A stretch of 64,000 bases of DNA from Manis javanica (lineage: Eukaryota > Chordata > Mammalia > Pholidota > Manidae), in NCBI RefSeq assembly GCF_040802235.1, contig NC_133161.1, positions 105,603,001 to 105,667,000 of the forward strand, read 5' to 3'. Below are positions 23,831 to 36,016 of the stretch, piece after piece (positions within the stretch are counted from its first letter, which is position 1; each line of letters opens with the position of its first letter). The position numbers and the translations under genes are program-made. Below the pieces are notes generated by a model. That model worked only from the letters and a program-made list of their open reading frames with translations, made no database searches and was not told the DNA's origin.

Positions 23831-24371
23831 AGTCTATGGTAGGCAGAACAATGCCTTTCTCCCCCCTCAAAATATCTGCATATCTATAAATATCTGGAAT
23901 CTGTAAATACTTTAGGTTGCATGGCATGGGGGAAATAAGATTGCAGATGGAATTAAGATTGCTGGTCAGCTGACTTATTATCAGATTTTCCTGGGTTATC
24001 TGTGTGAGTCTACAGTAATCAGAAGACTCCTTAGAAGTGGAAGAGGGAAGCAGAGGAGATTCAAAGGGAGATATGACCACAGAAGATCAGAGAAATGCAA
24101 CGTGAGGGGCCTCAAAGGGCCATTGCTGGTTTTGAAGAGAAGGAAGGGCCGCCACCAGCCCAGGACTGTGGACAGCCTGTAGAAACTCAGACGGCAAGGA
24201 AACACGCTCTCCCAAAGAGCCTCCAGAGTGAGACCAGCCCAGTTGACCTCTTGATTATAGCCCAGGGAGAACTGTTTTGGACTTCCGCAGAAATGTAACA
24301 TAATAAATTTGTTTTGTTTTAAGACATTAAGTCTGGGATAACTTGCTACAGCAACATGGGAAACTAATGCA
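23831..24371 (+). mobile_element. MaLR-like LTR (MLT type), plus orientation
   Basis: Typical order: CTATGGTAGGCAGAACAATG, 'ATATCTGGAATCTGTAAAT', TTGCATGGCATGGGGGAAAT, TCCTGGGTTATCTG, 'GAAGACTCCTTAGAAGTGGA', AGATATGACCACAGAAGA, GCAAGGAAACACGCTCTCCC, TAATAAATTTGTTTTGTTTT (poly(A) signal) and the end GGAAACTAATGCA. These are the landmarks of a MaLR/MLT-like LTR near full length. Open frames over it (24095-24298 plus, 23996-24301 minus) are by-products. Confidence 0.8.
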
Positions 24372-27300
24372 AAGTCCTCTTTACATGTACTTGTATCTTA
24401 AAATAAACTTCTTTGCTTTGCATTTGAATTTTAACTTGTATTTCTGATTTACCCAAAAAGTATCCATCTAAAACTGTATCTGGGTATGATTAAGAAGTAC
24501 ACAGCATGAAAATGTGGATTTGGGGCCTAATGCTATGTTTTAGGATTATAAATTTGAATCAAAGCTGAGTCCCCACATAGTTAATACTAGTGAGGGGCCC
24601 CACCCAGAGTCTATTCACAAAGGAGGTTTCCTAGGACAAAATTAATTCTATAAAAAGAAGTTGGTCAGAAAAGCCTACAAATAAAATCATAGCAGGTGGT
24701 GAAGAAAGGCAATTTTGAGTATTGTGTAGCCTACATCACAATAATTTACTCAGCCTGGTCTATTGAGGGCTCCTATCTGATTTCCAGCGAGAAGGGGAAA
24801 TGTAATTGAAAATGTAAATAGCTATTTTAACTATACAATGCAAGCATCAGTGTTCAAGCCAATATCACTTAGCTACCCCTCGAATTAAGCACAGCATAAA
24901 GGCAAGAGAAAATTCTTCCCCATTCCGTATAGAGCACATCATGTGTTCATTTGCAAATTCATTCAACTTTATTGAAAGTTCCAGTAATACAGTAACACTG
25001 TTTACACTTTGGCAAGTTTTAGCACATTGTGATATTTAGCACTTCTACAGGGCCAGTGGAGGTTGCAGGTAGCAGGGCAGAGGTGCCTGGCAGTAACAGA
25101 AGGACACAGACAATACTAGAAGACTGAGAAATGGGCAGCAACAGGATGTGGGCTCAGGACATTTCCACACACTGGGATGCAGTGTCCATGGCAGGAGTGG
25201 TCAGTGGGGCCAGAAAGGAGAGTGACACATTATACTCTTCCTTGACTGAGCAATTAATAACACCCTGGAACTGGAGAGAAACAACTGGATGATACTCTGA
25301 TGCATCTGGATGATGCAGAGGGGTAGGGGAGCAAAGCTGAGGGGAGAATGTAGATGCCATGCAGCATCATATGGACACAACAGGTAAGTAACGTAGCTCA
25401 GTACTATCACTTATGTACTTCCTAGCCTTAAGCATGGATGAGGAAACATAGGTTGCATAGGTTTCTGGTTTTGTAGTGAATTTTAGTAATTATTTCATAT
25501 TGTCCAAACCTGTGACAAACAGTTAGCTTTAAGGACTTTTGTCTCAATCTACCATTTTCCTTTGTCAAATCATGAAAGAATGGATTTAAATGTTTAAAGA
25601 CTTTCCTATGAGCAGAGTAATATTTCCTTAGAAGCAGAGAAGTGGAAGAGCTGGTCAACAGCGCATATGTACAGATGCCTGTCAGTCAATCACAACAAAG
25701 ATGATGTTCCCTCCTGCAGCTTTACCAATTGCTTTTCATGAATCTTAATGCTGTATATAGTTTATCTTTATTAAAATATTTCTCCTGATCTTTGTGGACA
25801 GAAAAAGAAATTGCCAGGTTAAATTCCACCACCTAAGTGTCACTGCGTTATTTGTTTGTGGGTATTGCACCCTCCAGCATTCAGAACCTCAGGAAGGTTT
25901 TATGCCTACATATTAACAATTTTACTCTTGACTTTGCACAGACACATCACACCAGTTTTTCTGAATTAGTTCTGCAGGTTAAAAAAACAAATTCAAAGAC
26001 ACAGAATCTGAGGATGTGTGAGGTGTTTTTTTGCACATCACCAAATATTACGTTTTTGAAGAAAACTTCATGAAAAAAAAAGGCACTTGGTCAAATAAAA
26101 ATCCAAAGATCCAGAAAAATCAGATTGTTAAATTAAATTTTCTTTAAAAATTTTTTTCTGTCTTACCAATTTTGTATATTTAAATTATCCACCTTTTATT
26201 TGCATTTCTCATTATAAATAAATGTATTTTCTTTAATTTCAAATTTGAGCCACGCAAGTGGAAACAGAGATACACTCAGCAGCTATGACAAAAAATCAAC
26301 CATTTTCAACATTTTGGCACATTTCTTTTAAATATTTTCCTGTACTGTTTACATAGCTAAACTCTATATTTAATGTATGTCCATGTATGTTATTGGCTCT
26401 GTTATTTTTAGCTAAATGTTATAAAACAGAATTTCTCCATGTTACTATAAATTCTTTATAAGCATGCTAGGTGCAATAATATCTTCAACTAGAATTCATT
26501 TCATTTTAATTTGTCAAACATACAATGTTCGGCCCCCTTATATTATATGTCTGCTAATAATTATGCTGAAATGTACTTTTTCTGCATCAAGATTTTTTTG
26601 CATTATTTACTTAGAATACTTTCTAGGATGTGGAATTATGGGGGGAAAGACAGAAATGTTTCTAAATTTCTTGCCAAATTGTTTTCTAATAAATTGAAAT
26701 TAATTGGCATGCACATGAATGCCCACCCTCCACATCTTTTATGATCATCTCTTACCTTTTCATCATCATTTAAGGGGAAAACAATACTTTGCCAGTTTAA
26801 TAGAGTCAAGATAGTTATGATTATTTTGTAACTTGATTAATTATCTGTTTCAAAAATTGCCAATGAGGACAACTATTTCCATTACATTTTTCACTAGCAG
26901 TTTGGCCTCCTGAGGCAAGGATGAAGGCTCTCCCAGGCTTCTTGGAAGGCACAGGCTCCGGGCAGCAAGTGGGAGACCTGAGGAGTATGAGGCCAGGGAA
27001 GATGCAAAGCAATGCCAGTGCTTGTCTGAAACACAGAAGCTGCCCATTGCAAGGAGGAAATCCACTTGTCATCCGTGGAAGAGAGAAAAGACAGAGGACT
27101 TGGCAGAAAGCCAGCACCCATGCGCCCACAGTTCCTGAGGCTGAAGGCGTGGACCAGGAGCTGGGAGGCAGCCTGCAGGAGGGAAGGTGCGGAGCAGGGA
27201 CTCGGGCTCCCCAGGAGACACACCAGTATGTTGATGAATTTATGTGCCTGCCAATCACCTTATATTCTTTCACACTTCACCTGTTTGAATGTTTAGTGGG

Positions 27301-28500
27301 GGGAATGGATTGATGAAAAATGTTTAAGAATGAGACTCACTTCCATGTTTACTTTCCTCAGTCTAGACACCAGAAGACAATAGGTAATTTTACTGAGTTC
27401 TGAAGTGAAAGTCATGTAAACCTGGAGCTCTTTACCCAGGCCAAATGGAACCATCATGTCAAGGTGATAGGCAAATATTCTGAGATCCGAAAGAGTCAGA
27501 AAATGTATCAGACTCAAGCCCTTCCTGAAAACTTGGTGTGATCACCTTAAAGGGAACAGCACACAAATGTTAATTTTGACTATTTGGACTTATTTTCAGT
27601 TTTGTGGATCTGTACAGGCTTTTCTGCTAGGTGTCATTTTTTGGAATAATATTAAGATCAGATTTCTAAGTCTAATAGGATTTACCTACCCAGTGCCTCA
27701 GTCATTTTTTAAATGTTATTTTCAAAGATGAGCTATTAGACACTCTCTCTTCTAGTATCCTAATTTTTAAACATTTCATCTGTGCTTATACACCCTTATT
27801 TCAAACAAAATAACATTTTATAATCAGTCCTGTAGCTATATTGAGGATGATTCTTTGACATTTCTGCATTTTCATTGATTTCAATGTTTTTGGCTTTTCT
27901 TTTCCAATTATAATTTTCTCTTTCTTTTGTCGACATTGACTAATTTTTATTGTTCTGGAGAAAATGCTTCAGTCACTTGTTCATGAAGTACAGTTGTGTA
28001 TTTGATACTCAACATCTGAAAACATTGTAGTTTTCTCCACAAACAAAGGTCTCTCGGCTACTACCTGGCTGACACTTGCTCCTTCTCAGATGTTGGCTTT
28101 CTCTCCAGTGCAACCCAGTTGCTGTTTTGGGGAGTTATGAGAACAATTTGCTTTCTGTTCCTTTATATGTAACCTGATTGTGTTTCTCTTTTTTAGAAGA
28201 CTTTCTTAGATTTTTCTAATGTGTTCAGTGTACAAATACAATGCCTGTAGCTTCCATTACAACTGTAAATTCAAGAATCATATTCTTTAACTCTGTGGCT
28301 ATAACAGCCATACCATTCATTCCTTTTTAGGTGCTCCTCACTGAGCCCAGACAATGTGCTGAGGGATATGTACCCAAGATCACAGAGACAGTGAGGAAAA
28401 CTGAACCAATACGCTTAAACCAATCTGTCCAACTCAGAAGCCTGTGCCAAGATTAGCTTCCCTTGGATCATGGTATATTCATGGCATCTTTCTCTAGATC
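24372..28500. other. Unassigned DNA between LTRs
   Basis: About 4.1 kb with no named repeat I can support apart from a possible antisense LINE piece at 26330-26700. A GC-richer patch at about 26900-27240 carries overlapping open frames: 26821-27273 minus (150 codons), 26921-27313 plus (130) and 26894-27223 minus (109). All lack recognisable domains. An exon here cannot be excluded, but the three-way overlap argues for composition. Confidence 0.4.
26330..26700 (-). mobile_element. Possible old antisense LINE fragment
   Basis: CCATGTTACTATAAATTC, then TTTCTTGCCAAATTGTTTTC recall the LINE 3' region read backwards (the 'GCCAAATTGCCCTCC' landmark). Divergence is high. Low confidence. Confidence 0.3.
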
Positions 28501-28504
28501 AGAG

Positions 28505-28920
28505 GTTCTGGTTTATTCTATGTAGCACTTGAACAGGGCCACAAGGTGCCCAGGTATTCGGTTACACATTATTCTGGGGTATCTGTGAAGATGCTTCTGG
28601 ATGGGAGTAACCTTTGAATTGGTGAACTAATTACTGCAGATGGCCTTTCCCCGTGTGGGTGGGCCTCCCGCAGTGAGATGAGGTCTGAATAGAACAATAA
28701 GGAATTAAGGAAGAATTCTTTCTCTCTGTCTTCAGGCTGAGATATTGATCTTCTCCTGACTTTGGCCAGGGACTCAGACTGGCACTAACACTGCAGGGTC
28801 CCCTGGGTCTCCACTGTGCATATTTCAGAACTTGGGACTTCTCAGGCTCCATAATTGCATTAGTCAATTCATATATATGGGAATTAGTTCTGTTTCTCTG
28901 GAGGGCACAGACTAATACTG
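28505..28920 (+). mobile_element. ERVL/MaLR-like LTR, plus orientation
   Basis: Landmarks in order: AAGGTGCCCAGGTATTCGGT, ACACATTATTCTGGGGTATC, TGTGAAGATGCTTCTGGATG, GTGTGGGTGGGCCTCCCGCA, GGTCTGAATAGAACAATAAG, CTTGGGACTTCTCAGGCTCC, 'ATAATTGCATTAGTCAATTC', and the end GGTTCTGTTTCTCTGGAG-like 'GTTCTGTTTCTCTGGAGGGC' then ACTAATACTG. This is a familiar mammal-wide LTR pattern. The 5' edge is fuzzy. Confidence 0.75.
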
Positions 28921-29730
28921 AGGTAATCTGGGATCAGTAGGTGAATTTTATGGAGGCTATAAAGGCCCATGTAATTTTATTCAAATATTTCTTGGGTAAA
29001 TGTCATATGTATTTTTCTGGTTGAATATCCATAATTTTCATAAAATTCTCAAAGGATTCTCCTATTTAATAAATACTAAGAAACAATGCTGTAGATTCTA
29101 TTTCCTTTTAAATCTGATTGAAGGCATAAATCTTGTGTTTTCTACACTTCCCTTTTCCTTTGAACAACCTGAGCCTACTGAAGACGCTGGCATTACAGAG
29201 GCAGTGTCCTATTTGAATCTGTAGCACTGTGTGCTTTTTCCCTTTAATCTATTGTCAAAAATATAGATTTACACTTATCCAGTTTGGACTTATATGTAAC
29301 AGGAATTTAAAAGTGCTCTAAGGTCGTTTTAATGGTTACTCTACAGATTTTCATAGTGTTCATGTTGTTTCTTCTTGATATGGGTAGGAGGAATATAGAA
29401 AAATAAGTGGAGGCAGGCTCCCGTCTCAGTCCTGGGGTCCGAGGGGACTAAGGAGGGTTTCTCTAGGTGTTTTCCCTCCATGACAACCTAAGTGTGATAC
29501 AGGTAAAGGCGCCACACTCCTGTGGTTTCTGCACTATTTATATAGACGCTTCTCTCAGAGTCTGCATACTGTCGCCGTACAATGTGCGCCCCGTCCCCCC
29601 TGCCCCCAGCTAGGCCCTGCCAGGGGCTTCCTCGGGGGCCGTCTTTTTCTTCCACTTCCTCCTCAGGCTTGTTATTTATTTCCCTTAGAGGGGCTTGTTC
29701 CTCAGCTTTGCATACCCTCAATTTTTAATT
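28921..29730. other. Unassigned DNA with a GC-rich patch
   Basis: Nothing recognised. At 29400-29720 the sequence becomes GC- and CpG-richer, and the minus strand is open for 77 codons (29488-29721), starting MRVCKAEEQAPLREINNKPE with a Glu/Lys-rich stretch. I do not recognise a family. No poly(A) signal or tail follows it, so there is no retrocopy hallmark. Confidence 0.4.
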
Positions 29731-29734
29731 AATT

Positions 29735-30150
29735 TATTATTTTGTTGCAGTATATTTGACAGAATTTTATTAGTTTCACATGTACCACATACTGATTCAA
29801 CATTTATATACATTATAAAATGCTCACCACTGTAAGTGTGGTCACCACCTGTCACCAATGTTATCACGGTATTATTGACTTTATTCCATATGCTGTTCTT
29901 TTCATCCTCATTACTTATTTATTTTATGCTGTAACTGAAAGTTATGTTCTTCATGATCCCTTTCACCTATTCCACCCATCCCCCAACCCTCTCCTCCCTG
30001 GTAACCTGTTCCTAAATACAGTCTACTCTCTGTATTTATGAGTCTGTTTCTGGGTTTGTATTTGTTTGCACATTTGCTTTGTTTTTTCAGTTCCACATCT
30101 AAGTGAAATCATATGGTATTTGTCTTTCTTTGACCTATTGTTTACCTCCA
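29735..30150 (-). mobile_element. Antisense L1 3' end
   Basis: Typical L1M 3' terminal order read backwards: GCAGTATATTTGACAGAATT, TATTAGTTTCACATGTACC, TACTGATTCAACATTTATAT, TACTTATTTATTTTATGCTG, ACCCTCTCCTCCCTGGTAAC, TCTGTATTTATGAGTCTGTT, AAGTGAAATCATATGGTATT. It stops near 30150, so it is a short 5'-truncated copy. Confidence 0.8.
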
Positions 30151-31555
30151 GTTTGACTCCATTGGCAGTAAAGGTAGCAGAAATGCTTTCTCCTTCCTGA
30201 AACAAGATGACAACTATTCCTGATGGCCGAAGTTGCTGAAGATTTTCCACCAAACAAATCTGTCTGTCATTTTAGTAAGCATTTGGGGGAAGACAGTAGC
30301 TGAGACATAGTCACACTCACTTTCACTGGTCCCCCCTCCTACTGCTGTGGAATCAAGAAGCCCATAGAATATACATTGCGTTTATTCAACAGTATTCCAC
30401 CTTTGTGGGAGAGAAAAGTAAGCATTCCCTTGTCACTGTGAAGTACCCCTACACAATGCTTTTTTCAGTTCATATTTCTTTCCTAGTACTTGACCTCTAA
30501 GCAGAAAGACACTCATAAAGCTGGTTTTCCTCACCTTTGCTCAAGAGCAGTAGCTGTCTGAGTTAGGATTTGTTCAAGTAATGGAATCTTGACTGCCTTT
30601 TATGTTATCTTTGGTACACAGGCTGAAGGCTTTATCTTTATCTGTGTCATGATTCTAACAACAAAGTATCTCTAACTAACATATATTGACAGGTAAATCA
30701 TTTAAAAACAATCAAACAAGAAGCTCTTTTCCACAGTGATTACCTTTCTTAATAGTAATTCCTAAACCTGTCCATTTTAATGATTCATGAAATCACTCCC
30801 TAATAGTATATAAAACATGTACCTTCAAGATTTTCAAATTTTATTGTGGTTATAAAACTGAAAAAAAAAATGTTTCCATCTCTCCTCTCACCTGGTAAAG
30901 AAATAACAGTTCGAGTTTATGCTGCCCATAAAATAAATAAAAACAGAAACCCACACACAACAGGAATCGATTCTTTTGTCATTTCAAGAGTAGCAATAAT
31001 GCCTGAATTCAGGAAGGATATCTTACAACATCTGTTTGAGAAGATGCAGTCAGAATAAGTTAAGAATATAAATGATTTTCTCATCCTTGCAATAGTTTTA
31101 CATAATTTTGTATATTTATCCTAATTTTTTCATTGGGAAGACATGACTGGAAATGCATATTGGGCTAACAAATGCTGAGTACAATCATTCATAATTATTG
31201 TCTAAGATCAGAGAAGACGAAAATCTAAATGCTTGCTAAAGAAGGTCTTCCTGTCTCTCAAACCAAAGGTCATTAGCTCAATCAATCCTTATTCTGAGTT
31301 CATTATGTATCAGTTGTTCTTTTAGATTCTGTAGATTTAAAGACAGTAAGATTCTTGGCTGGGATGAAGGCAGATTAAAGAAGAGAAGCAATGGCAGACT
31401 TGTGGCTAAATAATTGTACCAGAATATGGTGACTAAAATAATGGAAGTATGCAAATCCCATAGCAATACTACGCGGAAGTGCAAGTGATCATCACTTGAA
31501 GTGGTGAGTTGATATGACTACACAGAAGATCATTTCGTAAGTGTGAAGTTCTGAG
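30151..31555. other. Unassigned AT-rich DNA
   Basis: No repeat or exon recognised. A 70-codon plus-strand frame at 30846-31058 (ending RKDILQHLFEKMQSE) has no domain I know. Confidence 0.4.
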
Positions 31556-31715
31556 ACTTTCATTTTGAGGAAAGAGGGCAGGGATGACAGGCAATGTTTA
31601 CAGGCAGATAGGCAAGGTCAGGTCATGAAAGTCATGTCAGAAGGCATCTAAGCGCTGGGAGCCATCAACTGGCTTTAAGCATGACATTGATTTAGTCATA
31701 TGTGCATTTTATTGT
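31556..31715 (-). mobile_element. Antisense L2 fragment
   Basis: CGCTGGGAGCCATCAACTGG followed by TTTAAGCATGACATTGATTT corresponds to the L2 ORF2 C-terminal region read backwards (the 'GGGAGCCATTGGAGGGTTTT ... GTGACATGAT' run). Short and diverged. Confidence 0.5.
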
Positions 31716-32184
31716 AGTACGGAGATTGAATTAAAGGCCAAAGAAGTTAAACAAAAGGCAAAAGAATAACTTAATAGAGCATTGCTGTAGACAGGTAGGA
31801 AAAGATGAAATTTTGCAATAAAGTAATGACTGAGAATTAAAGACAAAATTGAATCAGCGATGGAAAGGCATTATAAACACAAGGAAGAAACTAACATTTC
31901 TATGATTGTGCAAACAATCTTTATTCAGAAAGAAAATACAGTAACTTGGGAATTACATTAAGAAATCTGTGGCACAACCAGGTCCAGATATGTTTTGCTT
32001 TGTTTTTATTTATAAATCTGAATGAGTGTGTTAATTTTCTGCAAACTTACACTTTGAGAAAAATAATAAAATTATTTAAAGCATCAATTTATGAATCCTA
32101 GCATACACTTTTTCATCTTTTCTGTGGAAATGTATGACCACTTCTTACAATAATAAAACACTAACCTAATTTTAACTGCATTAA

Positions 32185-32345
32185 TTCAACTCAGCAAACA
32201 TTTATTACAAACTTCCTGTGTTGTAGGGAATATGCTAGGGTAAAGAGATGCAGAGATAATTAAGAAATAGTCCTTCTCCCCAGAGAGCATTTTGTCTAGT
32301 GGGGAGAAAAAAAACATAAAAACAACCAGCAATACAATGTGTTAA
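32185..32345 (-). mobile_element. Antisense L2 3' end
   Basis: CAACTCAGCAAACATTTATT, TGTTGTAGGGAATATGCTAG, 'AGAGATGCAGAGATAATTAA' and 'AGAGCATTTTGTCTAGTGGG' follow the L2 3' terminal run read backwards (CAACAAATATTTATTGAG ... GGGGATAC ... AGCTTACATTCTAG). Confidence 0.65.
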
Positions 32346-32740
32346 GATCTGTAGGAAAATGCAAAGGGATCACAAAGGCATAGGCCCAGGGGAGGTCGTG
32401 GGTCGTAGGTGACCTGGATTCCCTCTGGCCATGCAGAGATGTGCACGCAATTTTCTGAGTGACTTAGATTCCAAGTCTCTTTATCAGGAAGCAGAGAGTG
32501 GAGCAATTGTGAAGCCTCTTGCTCTTGACTCCAAGTTCTCTCTTCATGAGGGAGCCAGGCTGCGCCAAGAGACGTGAGTACAGTAGGTTTGTTTAGGATC
32601 CATGTCCAGCTGGGAGGCTTTTTCCCACAATCTGGCATCAAGTTCCCCATTAGCCTGAGGCAGTAATGAGTTTGCATCTGTTTTCTTGTTTTCACAAGTA
32701 TTTTAATGGAAGGCTTGTAAAGGCTGCTTTAAAAATATTT
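32346..32740. other. Unassigned GC-moderate stretch
   Basis: The minus strand is open for 117 codons at 32342-32695, partly over the L2 tail. No domain is recognised. A retrocopy or ancient repeat is possible, but nothing in the sequence decides it. Confidence 0.35.
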
Positions 32741-33248
32741 TTACACTGAATACATAATGTTTTTTTCCTAACATTTATATTGAAGTATAATTTTCATATA
32801 AAATTGTAGGATATTTAAACTGTACATGGTGGTGATTTGATATACATATACATTGTGAAAGGATTTTCACCATCTAGGTAATTAAGACATCTATCACCTC
32901 TCCTATTTATCTTTTTTCTTTTGATGATAATATTTAAGTTCTACCCATTTGGTAAATTTTAATTATTTAATACAGTGTTATTAACTATCATCCCCTGCTT
33001 TACGTAAGATCCTTAGACCTTACTCATCCTAATAGCTAAAAGTTTATGTCATTTTACCAAACTTTTTCTGCTTGCACCCCACCTGTTCCAGTTCCTGACA
33101 ACCATCTTTCTACTCTGTTTCTATGAGTCTGACTTTTTAAAATTACACATACAATGTATAGCATGTAGCATTTGTCTTTCTGATTTACTGATTATACTGA
33201 TACCATGATATCTTTCTCCGTCTAGATTATTTCACTGAGCGTAATACC

Positions 33249-33605
33249 CTAAAGGTCCATCCATGTTGTCACAAATTGTAGGATTTCCTTTTCTCCATTT
33301 CTAAAGAATACACCATTTTGTATAAATACTACATCTTTTTTATTCATTCTTCCACTGTAGACAGTTTGTTCCCATATTTTAGCCATTGCTAATAATGCTG
33401 CAATGAACATCAGAGCACAGAGAACTCTCCGATGTCCCGTTTTCATTTGCTTTGGATATATACCCAGAAGTGAGATTGCTGGATCATATGATAATTCTAT
33501 TTTTAATTTTGGGGGTAACCTCCATACTGTTTCCCATAAAGGCTGTACCAGTTTATATTCCCACCAACAGTGTCCAAGGGTTCCTTTACTCCATATCCTC
33601 ACCAA
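33249..33605 (-). pseudogene. L1 ORF2 relic, C-terminal zinc-knuckle region
   Basis: A 118-codon minus-strand frame. It contains [19 protein letters not shown], then [11 protein letters not shown], then [15 protein letters not shown], the conserved C-terminal part of L1 ORF2p (the LGIYP block and a CWW motif of the Cys-rich region). ORF2p carries endonuclease and reverse transcriptase and ends shortly after this region. Changes such as the NG-rich tail before TTWMDL and the short frame show it is decayed. Confidence 0.9.
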
Positions 33606-35347
33606 TACTTGTTATCTCTTGTCTTTTTGATGATGGCCATTCTAAGAGTTGAAGGGGATATCTCACTGTGGTTTTGATTTACATTTCCCTGGTGATTAGG
33701 GATGTTTGTTTGGCACTTTCCATTTTCTTCTTGCCATTTGTATGTCTTCTTTGGAAAAATATCTGTTTCATTCCTCTGCCATTTACATTTTTTATTTGGA
33801 TTGTTTGTGTTTTCTTATCCTGAGTTGTATGAGCTCTTCATATATGTTGGATATTTAGCCCTTATTAAATATGTGGTTTGCAAATATTTTCCCCCATTCT
33901 TTATGAATTTTCATTTTGTTGGTGTTTTCCTTGGCTGAAAAGAATCTTTTAACTTTGATGTCGCCCCACATGTTTATTTTTTCTTTTGTTGCCTTTGCTT
34001 TTGGTGTCAAATCCAAGAACATAATTGGCAACACCTATGTCAAGGAGTTTGCCCCCATGTGTTTTCTTGTAGGAGTTCTACAATATCAGGCATTATGTTT
34101 AACTTTTTAATCCATTTTGAGTTCATTTTTATTTATAGTGTAAGATAGTGGTCCAGTTTCATTCTTTTGTATGTAATATCTGATTTTCCCAACATCAATT
34201 ATTGAAAAGACTATCCTTTTCCTATTACATATTTTTGTCTCCTTTGTCACAAATCAATTGACCATGTATTTATGGATTTAATTCTGTGCTCTCTATTCTT
34301 TCCATTGATCTATGGGTCTGTTTTCTGTGAATACCATACTGCTTGTCTATTTTGTTTATCTTTTTAAAAAACCACCTTTTAGTTTCAAGTTTCATTCATC
34401 TTTCTATTGTCTTTTATTCTGTGTCATTCTTGTCTTTGTTATTTCTTTCCTTCAACCAGTTTTGGATGTAGTTTGTTTTTTTTTATTTCCTTGAGGTATA
34501 AAGTTAGATTGTTTATCTGAATTTATTTTTTCTTAATACAGGTGTTTATCACTATGAACTTCCCTCTTAGAACTACTTTTGTGGCCGCCCATAATTTTTG
34601 GTATGTTGTATTTCTATTTTCATTTGCAATATGACATTCTTTTATTTCCCTTTTGATTTTTTTTCTTTGACCCATTTGTTGTTCAAGAACATGTTGTTTA
34701 ATCTCTACATGTTTGTGTATTTTCCAGTTTCTTTCTTGTAAGTGGTTTCTAGTTTCATACCACTGTGGTCAGAAACAATGCTTGATATGATTTCAATTTC
34801 TTATATTTATTAGGTCTTGTTTTGTGACCTAATGTATGATTTATCTGAAGGATGTTCCATGCGCACTTGAGAAGAAGGTGCTGTTGGATGGACTGTTCTG
34901 TGAATGTCTGCTGAGTCCATCTGATCCACCGTGCAGTTTATATCCAATGTTTCCATACTGATCTTTCTGTCTGGATGATCTAGCCAATTTGAAAATGAGG
35001 TAGTGAAGTTCCCTAGGATTATTGTGTTGCTATCTTTTTCTTCCTTTAAGTCTGCTAGTATTTGCTTTATATATTTAAATGCTCCTATGTTGGAAGCATA
35101 AGTATTTACAAATATTATATCTTCTGCTGTACAGACCCATTTATCATTTTATAATGTCTTTCTTTGTCTATTGTTACAGTCTTTGACTGCTTAAGTCTCT
35201 TTTGTCTGATGTAAGTATAGCTACCCCTGTTTTATTGGTTTCCATTATTTTCCCCCTTTCACGTTCAGTCTGTGTGCTCCCAAAGCTGAAGTGAGTCTTT
35301 ACTAGGCAGCCTATAGTTGGGTCTTGTTTTTTTATCCATTTAGTCAC

Positions 35348-35602
35348 TCAATGTCTTTTGATTGGAGAATTTAGTCTACTTATACTGAAAATAGTTATTA
35401 ATAAGTATGGAATTATTATGATGATTTTGTTAATTATTTTCTGACTGTTTTGTAGTTCCTTTGTTCCTTCCTTTTTCTCTTTGTCTCTTCCTTTGTGATT
35501 TGATGATTTTCTGCAGTGGTATGCTAAGATTCCTTTCTCTGTATCTTTTTTGTATCTGTTATGTTTTTGCTTTGTGGTTACCACAAGGCTTACGTAAAAC
35601 AC
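35348..35602 (-). pseudogene. L1 ORF2 relic, N-terminus
   Basis: A minus-strand frame ending PYLLITIFSISRLNSPIKRH. The RLNSPIKRH motif matches the beginning of the L1 ORF2p endonuclease domain (NVNGLNSPIKRHR-like). It places the ORF2 start near 35420 and fits the map of the antisense L1. The upstream lysine-rich part is spacer read through. Confidence 0.8.
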
Positions 35603-36016
35603 CTTCTATTTACAAGAGTCAATTTTAACCTGATAATCACTTCAAATTCATACTAAAGCTCTATACTTTACTCTTTCCCTCCTCACATTTTATATTTTTA
35701 TGTCACAACTTACATTTTTATCCTGTGTGTTCACTCAAAATTATTATAGTTACAGTTATTTCTATTGCTTTAGTCTTTTAACCATGATGCTAGATTAATA
35801 AGTGATTTACCCACCACCATTACAATCTTAAAGTATTCTGAATGTAACTATATTGTTACCTTTACTGGTGATATTTATATTTTCATACTTTTTTGTTACT
35901 AAATAGTGTCTTTTTCTTTCAGCTTAAAGAAGTCTTGTTAACATGTCTTGTAAGGCCAGTCTAGAGGTGATGAACGCCTTAGCTTTTGCTTGTCTGGAAA
36001 ACTCCTTATTTCCTCT

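Noticed and set aside
24095..24301. Frames within 23831-24371 as coding exons
   Set aside because: The whole interval matches the layout of a MaLR-like LTR.
33403..33652. Plus-strand open frames (33403-33630, 33452-33652) as genes
   Set aside because: They are the reverse strand of the L1 ORF2 C-terminal relic at 33249-33605.
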